Assembly: GCF_000685965.1 (NCBI RefSeq)
Contig: NZ_JMLE01000008.1
Location: 124,001-188,000, forward strand
Length of the DNA: 64,000 nt
Reading direction: 5' to 3'
From: Arthrobacter sp. UNC362MFTsu5.1
GTDB taxonomy: Bacteria > Actinomycetota > Actinomycetes > Actinomycetales > Micrococcaceae
The stretch's first letter is position 1. Every line of letters starts with the position of its first letter. Below are positions 1 to 7,863 of the stretch, piece by piece. Under the pieces are notes generated by a model. It made no database searches, was not told where the DNA came from, and saw only the letters and a list, made by a program, of their open reading frames with translations. The position numbers and the translations under genes were made by a program.

Positions 1-49
1 GTCCATGTCGAACTCCAAAACGAGAAACGGTGGCTGACTGCGTAACCTC

Positions 50-67
50 CACAATTCTAATATTGTG
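50..67. promoter_or_regulatory. Inverted repeat upstream of first GAF-ANTAR gene
   Basis: CACAAT and ATTGTG form a perfect 6-bp inverted repeat around the spacer TCTAAT, about 70 bases before the GTG start at 134 in an AT-rich patch of otherwise GC-rich DNA. It could be an operator or overlap a promoter; no binding protein can be named. Confidence 0.35.
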
Positions 68-133
68 TGACGGCCACCACAATCTCGCGGCCTCGGGCCG
101 TCGAGCAGGGGATTCGAGAAGCGGCGGCGGGCC

Positions 134-871
134 GTGACGGGCGCCCGGCTGGGCCAGTACCTGGCGGAACGGCTGCAGGACCTGGTCCTCGAGAGTGCCG
201 ATGTGCAGGACTTCCTCCGGGAGCTGTGTGAGTTCTCGGCGGGCTTCATCGGGAAGACGACGGGCCTTCCCGTGCTGTGCGCCGTGACCCTGCTGCGCTC
301 CCGGCGGTCCGTGACGTCCGCCGGCAGCGGACCTGGGGCGAGGCTGCTTGAGGAGATTCAGCAGGCTACCGGCGAGAGCCCTCCGCTGGCCGCCGTGGAG
401 TCCGGGGCTACGGTTTCCGTGCCCGATGCCCGGACCGACTCCCGCTGGCCGCGCTACAACCGCGGCGTGATGCGGGCCGGCCAGCTCAGTGTCCTGTCAC
501 TCCCGCTGCGGCTGGATCCGGAGGCCGCGGCGTCCGTGTCGTTTTTCGCGCCGGAAGCAGGAGCGTTCGACGACGAGGCCATCGTCATTTGCGAAGCGTT
601 CGCGGCCCGGGCCGGTAAAGCCCTGCGGCTGGCCGTGCGCATCGGCGCCTCGAAGGACCTCAACGACGACCTTCTCGAGGCCTTGAAGTCACGCACCAGC
701 ATCAACCTTGCCTCGGGAATTGTGATGGGACAGAGCCGCTGCTCGCAGGCCGAAGCGTTTGCCATCCTGAGCAAGGTCTCCAGCAACCGCAACGTCAAGC
801 TCCGCGTGGTGGCCGAGGACCTGCTGCGAAAATTCGATACGGCGCCGGACACCACCCACTTCACCGGCTAA
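134..871 (+). CDS. GAF and ANTAR domain signalling protein
   Basis: This 245-residue protein has a GAF-like sensor domain at about residues 20-165 and a C-terminal ANTAR domain at about residues 175-235 (EALKSRTSINLASGIVMGQ and a following helix). ANTAR domains bind paired hexaloop hairpins in RNA and act as transcription antiterminators, so the protein probably couples a small-molecule or redox signal to RNA binding. The start is GTG with only a weak upstream GA-rich tract (GAGAAGCGG). A second protein of the same architecture follows 78 bases downstream, suggesting duplication. Family assignment is firm; ligand and RNA targets are unknown. Confidence 0.85.
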   Translation: MTGARLGQYLAERLQDLVLESADVQDFLRELCEFSAGFIGKTTGLPVLCAVTLLRSRRSVTSAGSGPGARLLEEIQQATGESPPLAAVESGATVSVPDARTDSRWPRYNRGVMRAGQLSVLSLPLRLDPEAAASVSFFAPEAGAFDDEAIVICEAFAARAGKALRLAVRIGASKDLNDDLLEALKSRTSINLASGIVMGQSRCSQAEAFAILSKVSSNRNVKLRVVAEDLLRKFDTAPDTTHFTG

Positions 872-949
872 CGGACCCGCCTGAGGCTATGCTTTTAAGG
901 GTTCCGGTCAACTCGCGAAAGGCGGCAAAGCAGTGGAGTGGGTGCGGCC

Positions 950-1669
950 ATGGCGGTAAAACTACCCCTCGCGGACGAACTGGCGGCAATCTTTGCCCGT
1001 GCTTCCGAGCTCCTGCTGACGGACGAGACGGTATCCAGGGCCCTAGAGCTGATCACCGCTGCTGCGGAAGCGGCCGTGCCCGGCGCCGCGGGCGCGGGCG
1101 TCACACTTATCGATGCCGACGGCCGGAAACATACGGCGAGTGCCTCCAACACCTTGGTGGAGGTTGCCGACGCGCGCCAGTACGACCTGGGCCAGGGTCC
1201 CTGCCTCCTCGCCTGGGCGAGCGGCGAACCGGTGTTGGTCAGCGACGTCCGCAACGACCACCGCTGGCAGGCGTGGGCCAGTGCGGCCACCGAGCTGGGG
1301 TTGCGGTCCTCCGTCAGCGCACCGTTGCTCACCGGAGATTCCGCGCTGGGCGCCGTCAAGCTCTACGCCCGTGATGAGAACAGTTTCAGCCCAGCCACCG
1401 TGCGCCTGTTGGAACTCTTCGCCGCGCAGGCCACCATCTTCCTGATCAATGCCCAGGCCCGCGAGAGTGCCCGGATGATTAGTGAGGACCTTCGCGACGC
1501 CCTGGCCCACCGCGAAATTATTGCCGTGGCCAAGGGAATTCTGATGGCCCGCCACGGACTTGACGAGGACACGGCCATGCAGGACCTGCTGATGGAGTCT
1601 CGGCGGGCCAAAAGGTCGCTCCGTGACATATCCGTCGAGCTGGTGTCCTCCACCCAGCTGCCCCGGTGA
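950..1669 (+). CDS. GAF and ANTAR domain signalling protein
   Basis: This 239-residue protein has a GAF domain at about residues 15-165, with the usual core DLGQGPCLLAWASGEPV and a later VSAPLLTGDSALGAVKLYA strand pair, followed by an ANTAR domain with the typical EIIAVAKGILMARHGLDED signature. It should act as a cytoplasmic RNA-binding antiterminator. I prefer the ATG at 950, which has a GGAG tract at 935-938, over the in-frame GTG at 938, which overlaps that tract. It is the second of two tandem GAF-ANTAR genes and is followed closely by a small acidic protein. No ligand can be assigned. Confidence 0.87.
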   Translation: MAVKLPLADELAAIFARASELLLTDETVSRALELITAAAEAAVPGAAGAGVTLIDADGRKHTASASNTLVEVADARQYDLGQGPCLLAWASGEPVLVSDVRNDHRWQAWASAATELGLRSSVSAPLLTGDSALGAVKLYARDENSFSPATVRLLELFAAQATIFLINAQARESARMISEDLRDALAHREIIAVAKGILMARHGLDEDTAMQDLLMESRRAKRSLRDISVELVSSTQLPR

Positions 1670-1682
1670 GCGGGGGTGCGTT

Positions 1683-2021
1683 TTGGCCCTGGGCAAGGAC
1701 GAAGATGAGCAAAGGCTCCGCTTTGAGGAAATGCTCCGGAACGCTGACCTGCGCGTCGAGGAGCTGTGGCTGAGGTATTTCAGCATTGGCGGCATCGCTG
1801 GCCAATTTGAAGTCGAAGCCTACATCCACGGTGCCATCGCCTTGCCTGCGTTGCAGCGGGATATCCTGGCGCACGCCCTGAACGAGCGCCTGGACGAGAT
1901 CCATGCCCCCGACGGCAGGGCGTCCTACAGCCGCGGGTCCGAGGACGCCGGCCGGCTCCATGACGAGCGGCCGCATGACGACACGGACCGTCCCGAGGAA
2001 GACTCAGGGCAGGACGACTGA
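1683..2021 (+). CDS. Small acidic hypothetical protein
   Basis: I do not recognise a characterised family. The predicted product is 112 residues, helical in the first 75 residues (FEEMLRNADLRVEELWLRY, then LPALQRDILAHALNERLDE) with a very acidic tail ending EEDSGQDD. A TTG at 1683 preceded by GGGGGTG is the best start, 13 bases after the stop of the GAF-ANTAR gene; an in-frame GTG at 1623 would overlap that gene by 47 bases. Codon bias is typical of real genes here. The position suggests a partner of the GAF-ANTAR protein, but that is inference. The last codons lie in a 26-bp direct repeat. Confidence 0.6.
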   Translation: MALGKDEDEQRLRFEEMLRNADLRVEELWLRYFSIGGIAGQFEVEAYIHGAIALPALQRDILAHALNERLDEIHAPDGRASYSRGSEDAGRLHDERPHDDTDRPEEDSGQDD

Positions 2022-2088
2022 GCCCGCGGCCCGATAGAAATTACGGCCCGACGGAAATTACGCCCGAGGAAGACTCAGGGCAGGACGA
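1992..2088. repeat. 26-bp direct repeat joining two gene ends
   Basis: A 26-bp sequence beginning CCCGAGGAAGACTCAGGG occurs at 1992-2017 and again, identical, at 2063-2088. The first copy encodes the tail of the small acidic protein on the + strand. The second supplies the stop and last codons of the TetR gene on the - strand. Shorter GAAATTACG repeats lie between the copies. It looks like a recent local duplication. Confidence 0.75.
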
Positions 2089-2710
2089 TCGAATCGAAGG
2101 CCGTGCCCGGGAGCGGCGACTGGGGAGGCAGCGGCCGGTGGGGCCGTTCCGTGCGGATGGCGTCCTCCACCAGCGCCACGGGGCGGCGCCAGGCATCGGA
2201 CCCGGGTTCCATGGTGTCCACGACGCCGATCAGCATGGCCAGCAGGCGGATCACGTCAGTCATGGAGATGTCAGTCCGCAGGGTCCCCTGGCCCTGGCCG
2301 CGGCCCAGCAGGACGGCCACGGACTCAAAGAGGCTGCCGGTGATTCCGGTCAGCAGGCCGCGGCGTCCGGCCACTGCGCCGAGCAGGTTGGCATCCTCGC
2401 TGGCGGCTGCCATCAGCGCATCGATCACGCGGAACAGCCCGTCGGCGGCATCGGGGCCGGCCAGGGCGTCGTCGATCACGGGGTCCACCATCAGCCGGAG
2501 CTGGCGGTTGAGCGCGGCAAGAACCAGCTGTTCCTTGTCCGCAAAGTTCCGGAACAGGGTTGCGGGTCCGACGCCGGCCGTGACGGCGATGGTCTGCAAC
2601 GGTACTTCCGGGCCGTACTCACGGAAGCAGTTGCGGGCGGCGGTGATGATCTTGTCCACATTGCGCGCAGCATCCGCACGGAGGGGCTTGCGTTCCACTG
2701 CGAGGTTCAT
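2075..2710 (-). CDS. TetR family transcriptional regulator
   Basis: This 211-residue protein has a TetR-type helix-turn-helix at about residues 18-65 (AARNCFREYGPEVPLQTIA, then VGPATLFRNFADKEQLVLA) and a helical ligand-binding domain after it. It should be a dimeric, ligand-released repressor. It is divergent from the thiamine-binding protein gene at 2824, so the 113-bp gap is the natural place for its operator; two GAATGTA direct repeats lie there. Its last codons and stop fall in a 26-bp sequence duplicated from the neighbouring gene, so the C-terminus (DSIVLP) may have been replaced by the duplication. The ligand is unknown. Confidence 0.88.
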   Translation of the reverse strand: MNLAVERKPLRADAARNVDKIITAARNCFREYGPEVPLQTIAVTAGVGPATLFRNFADKEQLVLAALNRQLRLMVDPVIDDALAGPDAADGLFRVIDALMAAASEDANLLGAVAGRRGLLTGITGSLFESVAVLLGRGQGQGTLRTDISMTDVIRLLAMLIGVVDTMEPGSDAWRRPVALVEDAIRTERPHRPLPPQSPLPGTAFDSIVLP

Positions 2711-2765
2711 TTTTCAAGGTTAGCAACGCTGGGCCTGAGCGCCCGGGTTACTGATTGGTAGCCGC

Positions 2766-2792
2766 GAATGTACTCCCTATATGACGAATGTA
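2766..2792. promoter_or_regulatory. GAATGTA direct repeats in divergent promoter
   Basis: GAATGTA occurs at 2766-2772 and 2786-2792, exactly 20 bp (about two helical turns) apart, between the TetR gene and the thiamine-binding protein gene. The spacing suits a dimeric regulator, so this is a candidate TetR operator. An AGACTGGGTCC element lies just before the ATG at 2824. Confidence 0.35.
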
Positions 2793-2823
2793 TCGAGGAA
2801 TTCCGCTGTGGCAGACTGGGTCC

Positions 2824-3186
2824 ATGTTGCTCGCATTCTCAGTTGCACCCTCCGGCCAGCCGGCTCACCTCAGCGCTGAATCCGCCTCTGATTCCGGTGC
2901 CGTTTCCGACGCGGTATCCGCAGACGCTTCGGTCCACGACGCCGTCGCTGCCGCCGTGAAGATTGTCCGGGATTCCGGCCTCCCCAACCACACGGACTCC
3001 ATGTTCACCACCATCGAGGGTGAGTGGGATGAGGTCTTCGCCGTGGTGAAGCAGGCCACCGAAGCTGTAGGGCGTTTCGGCAGCCGCGTGTCACTGGTCA
3101 TCAAGGCTGATATCCGCCCCGGGTACTCCGGCGAGCTCACCGCCAAAGTGGAGCGGCTGGAAAGCGCCATCGCCGACGCCGGCTAA
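2824..3186 (+). CDS. Thiamine-binding (MTH1187/YkoF-like) protein
   Basis: The 120-residue product has the small alpha/beta MTH1187/YkoF-type fold: MLLAFSVAPSG at the start, VHDAVAAAVKIVRDSGLP in the first helix, an SMFTTIEGEW strand and VSLVIKADIRPGYSGEL near the end. Family members bind thiamine or related pyrimidines in the cytoplasm. ATG 2824 is chosen over an upstream in-frame start because the family begins here, and because CAGACT sits 6 bases before ATG, the spacing of a -10 element on a leaderless transcript. It is probably controlled by the divergent TetR regulator. Exact ligand and role are not determined by the sequence. Confidence 0.8.
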   Translation: MLLAFSVAPSGQPAHLSAESASDSGAVSDAVSADASVHDAVAAAVKIVRDSGLPNHTDSMFTTIEGEWDEVFAVVKQATEAVGRFGSRVSLVIKADIRPGYSGELTAKVERLESAIADAG

Positions 3187-3242
3187 TTCCGGCCTGCCCT
3201 TGGTGCTTCCCACGCAGCAAGGGCAACTGCGAGACTGGGCCC

Positions 3243-3263
3243 ATGATTGAGCACCGGCCCTAG
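3243..3263 (+). other. Interrupted N-terminus or leader codons of the O-methyltransferase
   Basis: An ATG at 3243 is preceded by GAGACTGGGCCC, almost identical to the AGACTGGGTCC before the leaderless-looking ATG at 2824. It reads six codons (MIEHRP) and stops at TAG 3261-3263. It is in the same frame as the methyltransferase GTG at 3273. This looks like the original start with an amber stop at codon 7, or a short leader followed by reinitiation. Confidence 0.5.
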
Positions 3264-3272
3264 CCCCAGTGG

Positions 3273-3920
3273 GTGGCAGTGGAGCAGTACCTGACCGACG
3301 TCGTCGTCCGCCCCGGCAGCCCGCTGAAACGGGCCGTGACGTCCGCTGTCGACGCCGGGATGCCGGCCATCGAAGTGGCGCCCAACGCCGGGAAGCTGCT
3401 CAAGCTGCTGGTGCAGCTTTCGGGCGCCCGGCGGATCCTCGAAATCGGCACGCTGGCCGGGTTCAGCACCATCTGGATGGCCCAGGGACTGCCCGACGAC
3501 GGCGAACTCATCACGTGCGAATACCTCCCCAAACATGCCGGCGTGGCCCGCGCCAACGTCGACGCTGCCGGAGTGGGGCACAAAGTGGACATCCGCGTGG
3601 GTGCCGCCCTGGACACCCTGCCGGGGCTGCAGGATGACGGCCGCGGCCCGTTCGATTTTGTGTTCATCGATGCCGACAAGGAAAACAACCCGCAGTACCT
3701 GGACTGGGCCGTCAGGCTGGGCCGGCCGGGCACCGCGATTGTGATGGACAACGTGGTGTGGGAGGGGGCGCTGCTGGATCCAACCCTGGACGAGGTCAAC
3801 GCGCCGGGAATCGTCGCCGCGTTGGAAATGATGGGGGAGGATCCCCGGCTGGACGCGACGGTCATGCAGACCGTGGGGTCGAAGGGCTGGGACGGCTTCG
3901 CGCTGGCTCTGGTCAAGTGA
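3273..3920 (+). CDS. Class I SAM-dependent O-methyltransferase
   Basis: This 215-residue protein belongs to the catechol/caffeoyl-CoA O-methyltransferase family (O-MT family 3). SAM-binding motif I is seen in RRILEIGTLAGFSTIWMA, and the metal-binding aspartates lie in FDFVFIDADKENNPQYLDW and AIVMDNVVWEGALLDP. It should methylate a hydroxyl of a small aromatic substrate in the cytoplasm. The GTG at 3273 (or the GTG two codons later) is the first usable start after an in-frame TAG at 3261. Upstream codons in the same frame at 3243 suggest that the N-terminus was longer. The catalytic core appears intact. The substrate is unknown. Confidence 0.82.
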   Translation: MAVEQYLTDVVVRPGSPLKRAVTSAVDAGMPAIEVAPNAGKLLKLLVQLSGARRILEIGTLAGFSTIWMAQGLPDDGELITCEYLPKHAGVARANVDAAGVGHKVDIRVGAALDTLPGLQDDGRGPFDFVFIDADKENNPQYLDWAVRLGRPGTAIVMDNVVWEGALLDPTLDEVNAPGIVAALEMMGEDPRLDATVMQTVGSKGWDGFALALVK

Positions 3921-3938
3921 CTTCACCCGGGCAAGATG

Positions 3939-3952
3939 CTAAGTATGCTTAG
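3939..3952. promoter_or_regulatory. Palindromic operator-like site upstream of dps
   Basis: CTAAG-TATG-CTTAG is a perfect 5-bp inverted repeat in an AT-rich patch 54 bases before the dps ATG. A further TAAGC half-site lies at 3955-3959. The core TAAGTATGCTTA closely matches TAAGCATGATTA in the promoter of the envelope operon at 24.8 kb, so a common regulator is plausible. Confidence 0.45.
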
Positions 3953-4005
3953 AATAAGCTAACGCGGCACGAACCCGTCCCGCACCGCCTGCAGTGGAGG
4001 AAGAA

Positions 4006-4485
4006 ATGAAGGCTTCACCGACCCTTGCCAGCAATCTCCAGATGGTCCTCACGGACCTGATCGAACTTCACGTCCAGGGCAAGCAGGCGCACTGGAACAT
4101 CGTGGGTACGAACTTCCGCGACCTCCACCTGCAGCTCGATGAAATCGTCACTAGCGTGAGGCTTTTCGCGGATGAAACAGCGGAGCGGATGCGCGCCCTG
4201 CACGCGCTGCCGGACGGCAGGAGCACCACGGTGTCCGCCGACACCCGGCTGGAACAGTTCCCCGAAGGGCTCACCTCCACCAAGGACGCCGTCAAACTGA
4301 TCACGGCCCGGCTGGAGCGCACCGTGAAGACCATGCGCGACGTCCATGACGAGGTGGATGAGGAAGATCCCACCAGCGCAGACCTGCTCCACGCCGGCAT
4401 TGCGCGGCTGGAACAGCTGGCGTGGATGGTGAACGCCGAGACCATGTCCGCGGGAGCCTCCGTCACGGCACCGGACCACGGCTGA
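4006..4485 (+). CDS. dps: Dps family ferritin-like DNA-protection protein
   Basis: The 159-residue product is a Dps/ferritin four-helix protein. The ferroxidase region is visible: LIELHVQGKQAHWNIVG supplies the two early histidine positions and the following FRDLHLQLDEIV helix the next ligands, with ADETAERMRAL after it. Dps dodecamers oxidise and store iron at the subunit interface and protect DNA from peroxide. ATG 4006 follows a strong GGAGGAAG ribosome site at 3996-4003. The upstream region holds a palindrome like that of the 24.7-kb stress operon, suggesting stress control. The next gene starts 21 bases downstream, but its function looks unrelated. Confidence 0.88.
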   Translation: MKASPTLASNLQMVLTDLIELHVQGKQAHWNIVGTNFRDLHLQLDEIVTSVRLFADETAERMRALHALPDGRSTTVSADTRLEQFPEGLTSTKDAVKLITARLERTVKTMRDVHDEVDEEDPTSADLLHAGIARLEQLAWMVNAETMSAGASVTAPDHG

Positions 4486-4506
4486 GCCGGCGCAGCGGCC
4501 AGCGGA

Positions 4507-5577
4507 ATGGATCCTGAGGCAAAACCGCGCCCGGTGCGCATCGGTTCCGCAGCGGAGCCGCCCGAAACCCTTGCCATGCTGCTTGGGGCCGTGCGCGATG
4601 CGGCAGGAGACGTGCCGGCGCTTCTTGCCCTGGCGCGGGAGATCGGACGGACAGCGCCCCGGCCCGGCGAGGGCAGCACGGCGCGGCTCTGGGAACTTCT
4701 CGCGTCCGTGGCTTCCGTGGATGTCGCCGCAGGCCGGGTGCTCGAACCGCACCTCGATGCGCTGGCCATCCTCGCCCAGGCGGGTACACCTCTCGCGGAC
4801 TCATCAACGGACAGGGCCTGGGGCGTTTTCGCTGCGGAGGGGCCCGGGCTGCTGCTTGAGGCAACACCGGACGGCGCCGGGAATTACCTCCTCAACGGAT
4901 CCAAGCCGTGGTGCTCGCTCGCCGCCCACCTGGACGGCGCCGTGCTGACCGCGCATCGTGCAGACGGCGGGCGGGCCGCTTTCGCAGTGGACCTGCATGC
5001 TCCAGGGGTGTCCTGCGAGACCCCGCTGTGGACCAGCCGGGGCCTGCGGGAAATCCCCAGCGGCACCGTGCACTTCGACGGCGTCAGCGCCGTTCCGGTG
5101 GGTGGATCCGGCTGGTACTTCAAGCGCCCGGGCTTCGCATGGGGAGGCATGGGCGTTGCAGCCTGCTGGTTCGGGGGAGCCGTTGCCGTGGCCCGCGATT
5201 TCAGCTCCGCGCTGACCGCCGCTGCGGTCAACGGGCGTGAACCGGACCAGATCGCGTTGGCCCATTTGGGCGAAACGGACCGGCTCCTCGCCTCCGTGTC
5301 CGGCTACCTGGCGCGAACGGCCGAGCGGATTGACGCCGGTGAGCTGTCCGGCCCCGGTGCGTGGAGCGAGGCGCTGCGCGTCCGCGGAACCGTCGCCGCC
5401 GCCGTCGAACGCATCCAGGCTTTAGTGGCCCAAAACCTGGGCCCCGGCCCCCTGGCCTTCAACGAAGAGTACGGAAAACGCATGGCGGACCTGTCGCTGT
5501 ACCTCCGCCAGCACCACGCCATGCGGGACGACGCGCAACTAGGCGCCCTGACCCTGAAGGGGGACCGCTCGTGGTGA
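4507..5577 (+). CDS. Acyl-CoA dehydrogenase-like flavoprotein
   Basis: This 356-residue protein resembles acyl-CoA dehydrogenases: an alpha-helical N-terminal part, a middle beta domain with YLLNGSKPWCSLAAHLDGAV (the lid/FAD region) and GLREIPSGTVHFDGVSAVPV, then a helical C-terminus. It is shorter than typical family members (about 380 residues) and I cannot place the catalytic glutamate confidently, so it may use an unusual substrate. It overlaps the PIG-L/methyltransferase gene by 7 bases, and a glycosyltransferase follows. The three genes appear to be one operon for making or altering a glycoconjugate or acylated small molecule. The precise reaction is unknown. Confidence 0.68.
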   Translation: MDPEAKPRPVRIGSAAEPPETLAMLLGAVRDAAGDVPALLALAREIGRTAPRPGEGSTARLWELLASVASVDVAAGRVLEPHLDALAILAQAGTPLADSSTDRAWGVFAAEGPGLLLEATPDGAGNYLLNGSKPWCSLAAHLDGAVLTAHRADGGRAAFAVDLHAPGVSCETPLWTSRGLREIPSGTVHFDGVSAVPVGGSGWYFKRPGFAWGGMGVAACWFGGAVAVARDFSSALTAAAVNGREPDQIALAHLGETDRLLASVSGYLARTAERIDAGELSGPGAWSEALRVRGTVAAAVERIQALVAQNLGPGPLAFNEEYGKRMADLSLYLRQHHAMRDDAQLGALTLKGDRSW

Positions 5578-6938
5578 GCTTCTCACACGCCGATACCGGC
5601 ACTGCCGAGTCCGAATGGGAGGGAAGCGGCCTGGCCGTCCTCCCGGAACTCCCCCTGGACCTGGGCGAACTCGCGGGCATGGCCTTCGTTGTGCTGGCTG
5701 CGCATCCGGATGACGAGACCCTGGGCGCCGGAGGGTTCCTCGCGCGCCTGAACGCCGCCGGCGCGGCGATAGACGTGCTGCTGTGCACAGCGGGGGAGGC
5801 CTCCCACCCGGACTCCCCGAGCACGACGCCGGACCAGCTGGCTGCCGTCCGGCTCGCTGAGTTCAGGGCGGCGGTGTCCGGGCTGGCCCCCGGAGCCGCC
5901 CGGGAGTTCCTGCATTTCCGGGACGGCCACCTTGACGCGGACCGGGACCGGATCGCCGCCGCCGTCAGGGAATCGATCGCAGCGTCCGGGCGCCCGGCGG
6001 ACCGGGTGGTAATCGTTGCGCCGTACCGCTCCGACGGCCACACGGACCACGACGTCCTGGGCTCCGTGGCCGCCGAGGTGGCCGCGCAGGGCGGCCACGG
6101 GCTGCTGGAGTACCCCGTCTGGTACTGGTTGTGGGCGTCCCCGGCGGACGGCGCCTGGGAGTCGTGGGTCCGCGTGCCGCTGACGGCGGATGAGCAGCGG
6201 GCCAAGGCGGCAGCCCTCCTGGCGCACACCTCGCAGATCCAGCCGCTGTCCGACCAGCCCGGTGACGAGGCGCTTCTTGCCGCCAGCTTTGTCGATCACT
6301 TCTCCCGCCCCTGGGAAACGTTCGCGTGGCACCGGCCCGCCGGCGGGGCCAACACCGCGGGCGACGCCGAGCGGATCTTCGACGAAGTGCACGCCGGGGC
6401 CACCGATCCCTGGAGCTACGCCACCAGCTGGTACGAGAGGCGCAAGAGGGCGCTCACCGTGGCCGTCCTGCCGGACGCCGAGTACGGTTCCGGACTGGAA
6501 ATCGGCTGTTCCATCGGCACGCTCAGTGTGGAGCTCGCGGCCCGCTGCCGGGAGTTTGTGGCGGTGGACGCCAGCAGCGCCGCCCTGGTCCGGGCCGCTG
6601 AGCGGCTGGGGTCCCATCCCTCCGCCCGGACCCTGCACCTGACGGTCCCGCAGTACTGGCCGGATGGCCGCTTCGACCTGGTGGTGGTGTCCGAGACCGG
6701 GTACTACCTGACGGCGGAGGAGCTGGCGGAACTGTTCGCGCGGGTGAAAGGCTCGCTGAACCCCGGGGGGACCCTGCTGCTCTGCCATTGGCGCCACCCG
6801 GTCACCGGCTGGGAACTGGACGGGGACACCGTGCACGCCCTGGCCCGGCAGCAGCTCCGGTGGCCAACGGCAGGGCTTTACCGGGAAAAGGACTTCGTCC
6901 TGGAAGTGTTTGTTTCGCCGGGGCCGGAGCGGCCCTGA
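5571..6938 (+). CDS. PIG-L deacetylase fused to class I SAM methyltransferase
   Basis: This 455-residue bifunctional protein has an N-terminal LmbE/PIG-L domain (residues about 30-250) with the zinc motif VVLAAHPDDETLGAGG and a later DGHTDHD histidine motif. A C-terminal Rossmann methyltransferase (about 290-450) shows SAM motif I in SGLEIGCSIGTLSVELA and FDLVVVSETGYYL. PIG-L enzymes remove the acetyl group from N-acetylglucosaminyl compounds; the attached NodS-like methyltransferase could then N-methylate the freed amine, but this is inference. GTG 5571 overlaps the upstream stop, and a GTG one codon later is also possible. The glycosyltransferase gene begins one base after its stop, so this is a coupled operon. 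Confidence 0.85.
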   Translation: MVSFSHADTGTAESEWEGSGLAVLPELPLDLGELAGMAFVVLAAHPDDETLGAGGFLARLNAAGAAIDVLLCTAGEASHPDSPSTTPDQLAAVRLAEFRAAVSGLAPGAAREFLHFRDGHLDADRDRIAAAVRESIAASGRPADRVVIVAPYRSDGHTDHDVLGSVAAEVAAQGGHGLLEYPVWYWLWASPADGAWESWVRVPLTADEQRAKAAALLAHTSQIQPLSDQPGDEALLAASFVDHFSRPWETFAWHRPAGGANTAGDAERIFDEVHAGATDPWSYATSWYERRKRALTVAVLPDAEYGSGLEIGCSIGTLSVELAARCREFVAVDASSAALVRAAERLGSHPSARTLHLTVPQYWPDGRFDLVVVSETGYYLTAEELAELFARVKGSLNPGGTLLLCHWRHPVTGWELDGDTVHALARQQLRWPTAGLYREKDFVLEVFVSPGPERP

Positions 6939-6939
6939 G

Positions 6940-7794
6940 ATGACCAGCCGGACCACCGAACGGGCGGGCGGCTGTCCCGCGGAGGAAGTCCGGTCCCGTC
7001 CGGGCATCGACCGGGTGGCAGTGGTGGTGCCGGCACACAACGAGGACCAGCACCTTGACCGGGCGCTCTCGGCGCTTCGTGCCGCCGCTGCCGCGTTGGA
7101 GCGGGAACGGCCCGGTATGCGGCTGTCCATCACGGTGGTGCTGGACAGCTGCACGGACCGGTCGGCGGACATCACGGCCGGCTACGTCGCCTCAGACCCG
7201 CGCTTCGCGGCCGTGCAGGTCCGGCTGGGAAGTACCGGCGGCAGCCGCGCCGCCGGGGTCGTGGCTGCCGCCGGGCAGTGGACAGGCGCGGGGCGGTTGA
7301 CAGGGCCGGGGCACTGGACCGGGCAGTGGCCGGGGCATGTCTGGCTGGCCAATACCGACGCGGACTCCGCCGTCCCGGAGAACTGGCTGGTGCGCCAGGT
7401 CGAACTGGCCGATGCCGGGGCTGATGCTGTCCTGGGATCCGTCGAGCCGGATCCGGCCGGGACCGATCCTGCCGTCCTGCGGCGCTGGCTGGAGCGGCAC
7501 CCGTTCAGGGAGGACCATCCGCACATCTACGGCGCGAATTTCGGCGTGCGGGCCTCCGCGTACCTTGCGGCCGGCGGGTTTCCCCGCACGCGCGCCCACG
7601 AGGACCGGATCCTGGTGGAGAACCTGCGCAAGCAGGCTTACAGCGTGCTGGCCACCGACACCATCCGGGTGCTGACGTCGGGCCGCACCCATTCCCGCGC
7701 ACCGCAGGGGTTCGCTGCCTACCTTAGGGCGCTGGCGCTGGAGCTCCCCGCGCTGGAGCTGCCCGCACTGGACCGGGACAGTGGTGACCTTTGA
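6940..7794 (+). CDS. Family 2 glycosyltransferase
   Basis: The 284-residue product has a GT-A fold: RVAVVVPAHNEDQHLDRAL near the N-terminus, the nucleotide-sugar region VVLDSCTDRSADI, a DxD-type motif in WLANTDADSAVPENW, and ANFGVRASAYLAAGGF with ARAHED-like acceptor residues (TRAHEDRILVENL). It should move a sugar from a nucleotide donor to an unknown acceptor. Around residues 107-125 is an odd low-complexity insert rich in WTG and GP repeats, and the tail repeats LELPAL. No membrane segment is seen. ATG 6940 begins one base after the previous stop. With its two neighbours it forms a three-gene unit of unknown product. Confidence 0.82.
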   Translation: MTSRTTERAGGCPAEEVRSRPGIDRVAVVVPAHNEDQHLDRALSALRAAAAALERERPGMRLSITVVLDSCTDRSADITAGYVASDPRFAAVQVRLGSTGGSRAAGVVAAAGQWTGAGRLTGPGHWTGQWPGHVWLANTDADSAVPENWLVRQVELADAGADAVLGSVEPDPAGTDPAVLRRWLERHPFREDHPHIYGANFGVRASAYLAAGGFPRTRAHEDRILVENLRKQAYSVLATDTIRVLTSGRTHSRAPQGFAAYLRALALELPALELPALDRDSGDL

Positions 7795-7796
7795 CC

Positions 7797-7816
7797 CTAG
7801 GAGCCTGAACTCCTAG
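7797..7816. terminator. Short hairpin after glycosyltransferase gene
   Basis: CTAGGAG and CTCCTAG form a perfect 7-bp stem around CCTGAA, 3 bases after the glycosyltransferase stop. There is no T-tract, so it may be a weak terminator or an operator of the following ATPase gene. Confidence 0.35.
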
Positions 7817-7863
7817 ACCGCATCCTCGACCCATGGGGTTCCTCCTGAGGGCCGTGGTGTCGT

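Noticed and set aside
5583..7175. 530-codon open frame antisense to the PIG-L/methyltransferase gene
   Set aside because: No family motifs; the sense strand carries zinc and SAM motifs and coupled gene borders.
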